Assembly (NCBI RefSeq): GCF_014655955.1
Contig: NZ_BNBO01000025.1
Span: 56,024-120,023 of the forward strand
Origin: Kitasatospora indigofera
GTDB lineage: Bacteria > Actinomycetota > Actinomycetes > Streptomycetales > Streptomycetaceae
Length of the DNA: 64,000 bases
Direction of reading: 5' to 3'
Part shown: piece after piece, positions 25,787-32,454 of the stretch
Layout of the letters: each line of letters begins with the position of its first letter
How positions within the stretch are numbered: position 1 is the first letter of the stretch
Made by a program: the position numbers and the translations under genes
The notes under the pieces: generated by a model
Database searches by the model: none
Told to the model about the DNA's origin: nothing
What the model saw: the letters and a program-made list of their open reading frames with translations, nothing else

Positions 25787-25797
25787 CCCACCGAACG

Positions 25798-25833
25798 ACG
25801 GCGGGCCGCCCCTTCGAAGGGGCGGCCCGCCGT
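25798..25833. terminator. bidirectional terminator, perfect 36-nt palindrome
   Basis: Perfect palindrome centred on CCTTCGAAGG, between the convergent DUF4267 gene (stop 25786) and the DUF11 surface-protein gene (stop 25873). The symmetric stem can serve both strands. Confidence 0.85.
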
Positions 25834-25872
25834 TCGCGGTGCCGGCTTCAGCCTCGGAGCCGGTCCGCCGGA

Positions 25873-28842
25873 TCAGTGCCTGCGGCGACGCCCAGCGGCG
25901 GAGAACAGCCCGCCGATCAGGATCAGCAGCCCGGCGGCCACCACCAGCAACACCACCGAGAACCCGGTGTGCGCCAGGCCGGCCGTGGCAGGCGCCCCGG
26001 CGGGACCGTCCGACGGGCTCACCCGGGGCTCCCCGGCCTCAGCCGCGTCCGGCCCGTTCCCGCTCGGCGCACCCGTCGGCGCGGCCTCCGGAACCTCCAC
26101 CGGCAGGGCCGGCGGCAGCGCCCGGGCGCCCGGACGCAGGCTCGGCGCGGCGTGGTGACCGGGCCAGCCACCCGCTGCGGGGCTGGAGCAGTCGTCGGAC
26201 GGGCTGGGCTCCGGGCTGTGGCTCGGGCTCGGCTTCGGGCTGTGGGTGCGGGTGGGGCTCGGCGACGGCTTGGGACTGTGGGTGTGGGTGGGGCTCGGCG
26301 ACGGCGACGGCGACGGGCTCGGGCTCGGGCTGGGGCTCGGCGACGGCGACGGGCTTGGGCTCGGGCTCGGGCTCGGGCTCGGGCTGACGTTCCGCACCAG
26401 CACCTCGGCCGAGGCCTCGTTGTTGCCGGGCACGGAGTCCGCCGGCTGAACCGTCGTCAGCGAGGCGCTGTTGGTGAGCAGGCCGGTGCTGGTGGCCACC
26501 ACGGTCAGCGTCAGGGTCGCCTTCTCCCCCACCGCGAGGCCGCCCACCGTCCAGATCCCGGTGGTCCGGTCGTACGCCCCGGTCGAGGGCGTGGCCCGGA
26601 CCAGGGTGAGGCCCGCCGGGAGGACGTCGGTCAGGGTGACCCCGGTGGCGGCGGCCGGGCCCTTGTTCTCGGCCCCGACCGTGAAGGTGACCTGCTGCCC
26701 GATCTGCGGGCTCGCGACGTCGACCGACTTGGTGACCGCGATGTCGGTCCGCTGCACCGGCGTGACCGTCGCGGAGGCGGTGTTGTTCTCGGCCACCGGG
26801 TCGGTCTGGGCCGCGGAGACGACCGTCGCGGTGTCCGTCACCGGGTCGGTGCCGTCCACCCGCACCACGAAGGTGAGCTGCGCGGAGCCGTTCAGCGGCA
26901 GGGCGGGGATGGTCCACCTCGAGGTCGCCGGGTCGAAGGTGGTGCCGGTGCCCGGGGTGGCCGAGACGTACGTCGAGCCGGCCGGGACGGGGTTGGAGAT
27001 CACCACCGAGGAGGCGTCGTCCGGGCCGTGGTTGGTGGCCGTGACGGTGAAGGTGACCGTCCCGCCGACCAGCGGGGCGGTGGGGTCGGCGGTCACCGTG
27101 ACCCCGATGTCGGCCACCTGGCCGACCGTGGCGCTGGCGGGGGCCGAGACCACGTTCTGTCCCAGAGCGGTCTGGCCCTTGGCGGTCGCGGTGTTGGTGA
27201 AGGTGCCGGTCGCCACCAGGTCCGACTCCTTGAGCAGGTAGCTCGCCGTGCAGACGGTCGACTCACCGGGCTGGAGCACGGAGACCGGGCAGGAGATCGG
27301 GTTGGACCCGTCGGACGGGCTGATCAGCGGGTCCTGGACGGTCACGGTGGAGAGGGTGGAGCCACCGGTGTTGGTGACCGTGAACGCGTAGTCGATGCTC
27401 TGGCCGGCCGTCTGCGGCGCCGGCGTGAGCACCGTCTTGGTCAGGCCGACGGAGGAGACCAAGGGGACGGTCACCGTGGAGGGCGGCGCGTTGACGGCCG
27501 ATCCGTTCTCCGCGGTCGCGGTGGCGTTGGCGGTGTTCACCACCTGCCCGGCGGCCACGTCGGCGGCGGTCACGGTGTAGCTGCCGGTGCAGACCACGGT
27601 GCTGCCGGTGGCCGGCGCGGGCGGGAGGCTGGTGGCGGGGCAGCTGACCGGCGCGAGCCGGTTGTCCGTCACCTGGAGCCCGGTCAGGGTGTCCAGGCCG
27701 CCGTTGGTCAGCACGTACTGGTACGGGATGACCGTGCCGGCCGTGATCTCGGCGGGCAGCGGGGCGCCGGTCCGGTCGACCTGCTTGACCAGGTCGAGGC
27801 GGCTGAGCGGCACGATGGTGGCGGCGTTCACGCCGCGGATCAGGTGGACGTCGGTGCTGCCGCCGGTGGAGGCGCTGAAGCCGAACTTGTAGGTCGGCGG
27901 CAGGCCGGCCGGGGCCGGCTGGTTGAGCACCTCCTGCCAGCCCGCGCCGTCCTGGAAGTCCAGCTGGACGATCACCCGGGGCGCGGGGGCCGGCGTGATC
28001 TGCACGTTGACCAGGCGCTTGGCGACCGCCGGGTCGGTGACGCCGAAGGCGGCGCTGAGCGTGCCCGGCAGCGTCGAGGCGTACCGGGTCGGGTCGGCGG
28101 TCGGGGTGGTGGTGGAGGCGAGGTAGCAGTAGCCCGAGATGCCGGCGCCCGGGCCGCGCAGGGTGATCACGTTGGGCGCCACCGGCCCGTCCACCTGGAC
28201 GGGCGACTGCTGCCCGGCCGGGCAGCCGGCGCCGCGGGACTCCCCGTCGTTGAAGAAGTTCCCGTACGCGTCGAGCCCGACGCCCAGGTAGCCGCCGACC
28301 ACGCCGGGCGAGAGGTTCCGCTGGGCGTAGCCGAGGCTGCCGCCGTCCGCGCCCTGGCTGTCCAGCGGCGTCGACCCGTCGACCAGGTAGAAGCCGATGC
28401 CGTCGCCGGGCGCGGCCGTCCCGGCGTACTGGTACTGCTCGAAGGTGACCGAGAGCCCGGCCGAGGCGGGCACCGGGCGCCGGTACAGCAGCGAGCCGCC
28501 GACGAAGCCGCTCGCGTCGTTGAGCTGGAGGTAGCCGGGGGTCACGCCCGGGGTGGGGGGCGGGCCCTGGCCGGCCGCCGGGCAGGCGGGGATCTGGGCG
28601 GCCCCGGACGGCGGCGTGCTGCCCACCGGCGCGCCGGTCAGGCAGGCCCGGCCGAGCGGCTCCCAGGCCGGGTCCGGCACGGTGTCGCCCTCGAAGGTCT
28701 CGTTCACGATCACCGTGCCGCCGGTGGGGAGGCCGGCCGGGACGGCGGGGCCGGCCAGCGGGCCCGCCGTGAGGCCGCCGAACGCCAACGCGCTCAGTAC
28801 CAGGACGCTGGTCCTGCGTAGTGTCCGCCCGTGCCAGGCCAT
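25873..28842 (-). CDS. large DUF11/DUF7507 surface protein with LAHTG sortase signal
   Basis: A 989-residue secreted wall protein. A signal peptide (residues 1-36, ending near AVPA) precedes a lectin-like beta-sandwich (about 40-330; SFVGGS/GDGIGFYLVDG resembles L-type lectin folds). Then come about five Ig-like repeats: two with LDLVKQVDRTG...YQYVLTNGG and VGLTKTV (DUF7507-like), and two DUF11 repeats starting DIGVTVTADPTAPLVGG and DIAVTKSVDVASPQIGQ. A Ser/Pro repeat stalk follows (about 820-890), then LAHTG, a hydrophobic segment and RRRRH. LAXTG is the motif of streptomycete class E sortases. It is probably an adhesin or aerial-surface protein; the ligand is unknown. Confidence 0.88.
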   Translation of the reverse strand: MAWHGRTLRRTSVLVLSALAFGGLTAGPLAGPAVPAGLPTGGTVIVNETFEGDTVPDPAWEPLGRACLTGAPVGSTPPSGAAQIPACPAAGQGPPPTPGVTPGYLQLNDASGFVGGSLLYRRPVPASAGLSVTFEQYQYAGTAAPGDGIGFYLVDGSTPLDSQGADGGSLGYAQRNLSPGVVGGYLGVGLDAYGNFFNDGESRGAGCPAGQQSPVQVDGPVAPNVITLRGPGAGISGYCYLASTTTPTADPTRYASTLPGTLSAAFGVTDPAVAKRLVNVQITPAPAPRVIVQLDFQDGAGWQEVLNQPAPAGLPPTYKFGFSASTGGSTDVHLIRGVNAATIVPLSRLDLVKQVDRTGAPLPAEITAGTVIPYQYVLTNGGLDTLTGLQVTDNRLAPVSCPATSLPPAPATGSTVVCTGSYTVTAADVAAGQVVNTANATATAENGSAVNAPPSTVTVPLVSSVGLTKTVLTPAPQTAGQSIDYAFTVTNTGGSTLSTVTVQDPLISPSDGSNPISCPVSVLQPGESTVCTASYLLKESDLVATGTFTNTATAKGQTALGQNVVSAPASATVGQVADIGVTVTADPTAPLVGGTVTFTVTATNHGPDDASSVVISNPVPAGSTYVSATPGTGTTFDPATSRWTIPALPLNGSAQLTFVVRVDGTDPVTDTATVVSAAQTDPVAENNTASATVTPVQRTDIAVTKSVDVASPQIGQQVTFTVGAENKGPAAATGVTLTDVLPAGLTLVRATPSTGAYDRTTGIWTVGGLAVGEKATLTLTVVATSTGLLTNSASLTTVQPADSVPGNNEASAEVLVRNVSPSPSPSPSPSPSPSPSPSPSPSPSPSPSPSPTHTHSPKPSPSPTRTHSPKPSPSHSPEPSPSDDCSSPAAGGWPGHHAAPSLRPGARALPPALPVEVPEAAPTGAPSGNGPDAAEAGEPRVSPSDGPAGAPATAGLAHTGFSVVLLVVAAGLLILIGGLFSAAGRRRRH
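26196..26390 (-). repeat. hexanucleotide repeat tract encoding Ser-Pro stalk
   Basis: Runs of GGGCTC/GGGCTT/GGCGAC hexamers (read on the + strand) encode alternating Ser-Pro with His/Lys/Thr interruptions in the surface protein. Such tracts change length by slippage in six-base steps without frameshift. Confidence 0.85.
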
Positions 28843-29057
28843 CGCAACCGACTCCTCGAACCTTGTCGCTGGGGTGCTCCACCCGGCGACTCAGGCGTCC
28901 GGGGGTCCCAGCTTGGGCGGGGAGGGTGCGACGGGCCGGTGAGTGCGCCGCCCGTGGGCGTGTCCAGGTCAGGCCGGCCGGGGACGGCATCCCGCCGGTC
29001 CGTACGCCTGTCGGTCCGCCGGTCCGTCAGCGGTCCGGCGGGCGGGCGGCGCAGGTG

Positions 29058-30182
29058 TCAGTCCAGCCCGGCGGCGCCGGCCAGGAAGGCGGTCAGCCGC
29101 TCGCGGTACGGCTCGATGTCGATGCCCTGGCCGGCCAGCCACTCGTCCGAGTAGTACTTGTCCAGGTAGCGGTCGCCCGGGTCGCAGATCAGGGTGACGA
29201 CGCTGCCGTGCCGGCCGGCCGCCCGCATCTCGGCGACGATCCGCAGCGCGCTCCACAGCCCGGTGCCGCTGGAGGCGCCGGCCTTCTTGCCGAGCACCTG
29301 CTCCAGCACCCGGACGGTGGCGATCGAGGCGGCGTCCGGCACCTTCATCATCCGGTCGATGGCCCCGGGCACGAAGCTGGGCTCCATCCGGGGCCGGCCG
29401 ATGCCCTCGATCCGGGAGCCGCTCTCGCAGGAGGCGTCCGGGTCGTGCTCCACCCAGCCCTCGAAGAAGCAGGAGTTCTCCGGGTCGGCGACGCAGATCC
29501 GGGTGTCGTGCTGGCTGTAGCGGACGTAACGGGCGATGGTCGCCGAGGTGCCACCGGTGCCGGCGGTGGCGACGATCCAGTCGGGTTCGGGGTGCGGCTC
29601 CAGCCGCAGCTGGGCGAAGACCGACTCGGCGATGTTGTTGTTGCCGCGCCAGTCGGTGGCCCGCTCGGCGTAGGTGAACTGGTCCATGTAGTGGCCGCCG
29701 CTCTCCTCGGCGAGCCGGGCGGCGGCCTCGTAGACCTCGCAGGCGCTGTCGACCAGGTGACAGCTGCCGCCGTGGAACTCGATCAGGTCGATCTTGGACC
29801 GGCTGGTGCTCCTGGCCATCACGGCGATGAACGGCACCCCGATCAGCCCGGCGAAGTACGCCTCGGAGACGGCGGTGGAACCGCTGGACGCCTCGATCAC
29901 GGGCTTCCCGGGGCGGATCCAGCCGTTGCAGAGCCCGTAGAGGAAGAGCGAGCGGGCGAGCCGGTGCTTGAGACTGCCGGTGGGGTGGGTGGACTCGTCC
30001 TTCAGGTAGAGGTCGATGCCCCAGTCCGCCGGCAGCGGGAAGCGCAGCAGGTGGGTGTCGGCGGAGCGGTTGGCGTCGGCCTGGACCTTGCGGACGGCCT
30101 CCTTGAGCCAGCCGCGGTAGGCGGCGTCCGAACGGTCCACGTCGACGGTCCCGGTGGTCGTCGCGGCATTCCCGGCGGTCAT
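29058..30182 (-). CDS. PLP-dependent cysteine synthase-family enzyme (Cds1-like L-cysteine desulfhydrase)
   Basis: A 374-residue fold-type II PLP enzyme. ATG 30182 is preceded by GAGGAG with good spacing; a longer start at 30233 is less likely. The PLP lysine sits in THPTGSLKHRLARS, where the usual SxKDR is replaced by SLKHR. The phosphate loop is ATAGTGGTSATIARY, and EASSGSTAVSEAYFAG binds substrate. The combination resembles mycobacterial Cds1, which breaks L-cysteine to H2S, pyruvate and ammonia, more than CysK/CysM. It would act in the cytoplasm in sulfur balance or redox protection. It is transcribed alone. Confidence 0.8.
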   Translation of the reverse strand: MTAGNAATTTGTVDVDRSDAAYRGWLKEAVRKVQADANRSADTHLLRFPLPADWGIDLYLKDESTHPTGSLKHRLARSLFLYGLCNGWIRPGKPVIEASSGSTAVSEAYFAGLIGVPFIAVMARSTSRSKIDLIEFHGGSCHLVDSACEVYEAAARLAEESGGHYMDQFTYAERATDWRGNNNIAESVFAQLRLEPHPEPDWIVATAGTGGTSATIARYVRYSQHDTRICVADPENSCFFEGWVEHDPDASCESGSRIEGIGRPRMEPSFVPGAIDRMMKVPDAASIATVRVLEQVLGKKAGASSGTGLWSALRIVAEMRAAGRHGSVVTLICDPGDRYLDKYYSDEWLAGQGIDIEPYRERLTAFLAGAAGLD

Positions 30183-30387
30183 CGCCACTCTCCTCAGGCA
30201 GGCACATCCGTCGCAGCAGGGATCCTGCTCCACATCCGCACCCAGTGTAACAGTCGACTACAATAAGTAACTGCTACCGGCATTCCAGCTTCCGCTTATC
30301 CCGCCGTAACACTCACGCGGCCCGCCGGTAACGCCCGGGGCCGGACGTCCACCCAACGGCCACCAGATCGAGACCCGCCTGCAAAAC

Positions 30388-30403
30388 TGCCGTCATGACG
30401 GCA
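30388..30403. promoter_or_regulatory. perfect 16-bp palindrome upstream of a small gene
   Basis: TGCCGTCATGACGGCA, fully symmetric, ends 45 bases before the ATG of the 67-residue gene and lies in the promoter zone between it and the divergent Cds1-like gene. It is a good operator candidate; the cognate regulator is unknown. Confidence 0.4.
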
Positions 30404-30448
30404 CGTCACCCTTGAGGTCAGAGGATGAAGACCGAAAGGAACCCTGAA

Positions 30449-30652
30449 ATGAGCGACTACTTCGCACTCGTCACAGCCCTGACCCAGCTGCACACCGACG
30501 CCGACAGCGGCTCGGGGCCGCCGCCCCGGCTGACCGGCCACCAGGCCGACCGGCTCGCCGGGATGGCCGGCCGCGAGGAGGCACCGGCCGCCGGCCGGCC
30601 CGTCACCCGGGTGCGGCGGCGCCCGTTCGGCCGGCGGCCGTCCTTCGCGTAG
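30449..30652 (+). CDS. small hypothetical protein
   Basis: A 67-residue protein from ATG 30449, chosen because AAAGGA stands eight bases before it; ATG 30425 would add eight residues. Third codon positions are almost all G/C, as in real genes of this genome. The N-terminal half (MSDYFALVTALTQLHTDAD) is amphipathic; the C-terminal half is strongly basic (VTRVRRRPFGRRPSFA). There is no signal, membrane segment or known domain. It is convergent with the GH13 gene, 26 bases away. A DNA- or RNA-binding or precursor-peptide role is conceivable but unsupported. Confidence 0.6.
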   Translation: MSDYFALVTALTQLHTDADSGSGPPPRLTGHQADRLAGMAGREEAPAAGRPVTRVRRRPFGRRPSFA

Positions 30653-30678
30653 CACCGCCGGCCGGCGGCGCAGGTGCG

Positions 30679-32337
30679 TCAGCCGGTCGTGAACCAGACA
30701 CAGGTGTCGCCCGGGACCACCCGTTGGCCGGGGACACCGCCGACGAGCGGGGAGCTGCTGAGCAGGACGACGGAGTCCGCCGGCAGCCCCACCGGCTCGT
30801 CGGAGAAGTTGACCAGGCAGTGGAACCCCCCGCCCCGCGTGAAGCACAGCGCCCCGGGCCCCGCCGCCACCCAGTCGAAGCCCTCGCCCAGCGGCACCAG
30901 CCGCTCCCGCCGCAGCGCCAGCGCCGCGCGGTAGAGCGCCAGTGCCGAATCCGGGTCGGCGTGCTGGACCGACACCGCGACCTCCGCCCAGTCGGCGGGC
31001 TGCGGCAGCCACGGCCGGGCGTCCGCGCCGGCGGGCGAGAAGCCGAGCGAGCCGCCCTCCGCCGACCAGGGCAGCGGCACCCGGCAGCCGTCCCGTCCGC
31101 GGTCGAGGCCGCCGGAACGGACGAAGGTCGGGTCCTGCACGAGGTGGTCGGGAATGTCCTGCACCTCCGGCAGTCCCAGTTCGTCGCCCTGGTAGACGTA
31201 CACGCCGCCGGGCAGGGCCATCGTCAGCAGCGCGGCCGCGCGGGCGCGGCGCCGCCCGAGCACCGGGTCGCTGGGGTCGCCGAGGCGCTTGTCGCCCATG
31301 TCGAAGGACGTGTCGGCCCGGCCGTAGCGGGTCACGTGCCGGATGGTGTCGTGGTTGGAGAGCACCCAGGTCGGCGGCGCGCCGACCGGGCGGTGCGCGG
31401 CCAGGGTGGTGTCGACGACCGAGCGCAGCGCGTCCGCCTCCCAGGCGCAGCACAGGAACTCGAAGTTGAAGGCCGAGTGCAGCTCGTCCGGGCGCAGGTA
31501 GCGGGCGAACTGGGTGGGCGTGGGCAGCCAGACCTCGCCGACGAAGGCCCGCTCCCCCGGGTACGAGTCGGAGATCTTGCGCCAGCTGCGGTAGATGTCG
31601 TGGACGGCGTCGCAGTCCTGGTAGGGCAGGTCGGTGACGTCCGGGTCGGGGCCGACGTCGGGCAGGCCGGGCTTCTTCGCCAGGCCGTGCGCCACGTCGA
31701 TCCGGAACCCGTCCACGCCGCGGTCCAGCCAGAACCGCAGGATGGACTCGAACTCGGCCCGCACGTCCAGGTGTTCCCAGTTGAGGTCCGGCTGCTCCGG
31801 CGCGAACAGGTGCAGGTACCAGGGGCCGGGGGTGCCGTCGGCCTCGGTGATCCGGCTCCAGGCGTTGCCGCCGAAGTACGACTGCCAGTCGTTGGGCGGA
31901 AGTTCGCCGTTCTCGCCCCGCCCGGGGGCGAACCAGAACCGCTCCCGCTCCGGCGAGCCGGGCCCGGCCGCCAGTGCCTGCCGGAACCAGACGTGCTGGT
32001 CGGAGCAGTGGTTGGGGACGAGGTCGACGATCACCCGCAGGCCCAGGCCGTGCGCCTCGTCGATCAGCCGCTCGGCCTCGGCGAGGGTGCCGAACATCGG
32101 GTCGATGTCCCGGTAGTCGGCCACGTCGTAGCCGCCGTCGGCCATCGGCGAGAGGTACCAGGGGTTGAACCAGAGCGCGTCCACGCCGAGTTCGCGCAGG
32201 TAGGGCAGGCGGTCCCGGACGCCGGCGAGGTCCCCCGTGCCGTCGCCGTTGCCGTCGGCGAAGCTGCGGACGTACACCTGGTAGATCGCGGCGTGCCGCC
32301 ACCAAGCGGTACCGGTGGGGGCGTTGCTCTCGGACAC
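30679..32337 (-). CDS. GH13 alpha-glucosidase (oligo-1,6-/alpha-glucosidase type)
   Basis: A 552-residue cytoplasmic GH13 enzyme hydrolysing alpha-linked gluco-oligosaccharides. It has no signal peptide and begins TAWWRHAAIYQVYVRSFADGNGDG, the usual (beta/alpha)8 start. Conserved regions: DLVPNHCSD at 105-113, GFRIDVAHG with nucleophile Asp214, VGEVW with acid/base Glu268, LSNHDTIRH with Asp330. A small C-terminal beta domain follows. It is the last gene of the leftward locus that starts with the ABC transporter; a hairpin at 32367-32393 separates it from the upstream glucanase gene. It likely splits imported oligosaccharides to glucose. Confidence 0.92.
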   Translation of the reverse strand: MSESNAPTGTAWWRHAAIYQVYVRSFADGNGDGTGDLAGVRDRLPYLRELGVDALWFNPWYLSPMADGGYDVADYRDIDPMFGTLAEAERLIDEAHGLGLRVIVDLVPNHCSDQHVWFRQALAAGPGSPERERFWFAPGRGENGELPPNDWQSYFGGNAWSRITEADGTPGPWYLHLFAPEQPDLNWEHLDVRAEFESILRFWLDRGVDGFRIDVAHGLAKKPGLPDVGPDPDVTDLPYQDCDAVHDIYRSWRKISDSYPGERAFVGEVWLPTPTQFARYLRPDELHSAFNFEFLCCAWEADALRSVVDTTLAAHRPVGAPPTWVLSNHDTIRHVTRYGRADTSFDMGDKRLGDPSDPVLGRRRARAAALLTMALPGGVYVYQGDELGLPEVQDIPDHLVQDPTFVRSGGLDRGRDGCRVPLPWSAEGGSLGFSPAGADARPWLPQPADWAEVAVSVQHADPDSALALYRAALALRRERLVPLGEGFDWVAAGPGALCFTRGGGFHCLVNFSDEPVGLPADSVVLLSSSPLVGGVPGQRVVPGDTCVWFTTG

Positions 32338-32366
32338 GGTGGTCCCTCTCCTGGATCGTTGGGAAG

Positions 32367-32393
32367 CCGGCCCCCGCGAGGGGCGGGGGCCGG
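32367..32393 (-). terminator. hairpin between the glucanase and alpha-glucosidase genes
   Basis: CCGGCCCCCGC (32367-32377) pairs perfectly with GCGGGGGCCGG (32383-32393) around a five-base loop, 62 bases after the glucanase stop and 30 bases before the alpha-glucosidase start. It may partly terminate the transcript or protect the upstream message from decay. Confidence 0.6.
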
Positions 32394-32454
32394 AGCGCGG
32401 GGCCGGTCCACCCCGGCGGTCGGGGCGGGGTGGACCGGATGCTGCGGGGCGGCG

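Noticed and set aside
25876..28821. Near-kilobase-long + strand frames opposite the DUF11 protein.
   Set aside because: Antisense shadow; low-complexity composition, no motif, and the opposite strand encodes a coherent secreted protein.
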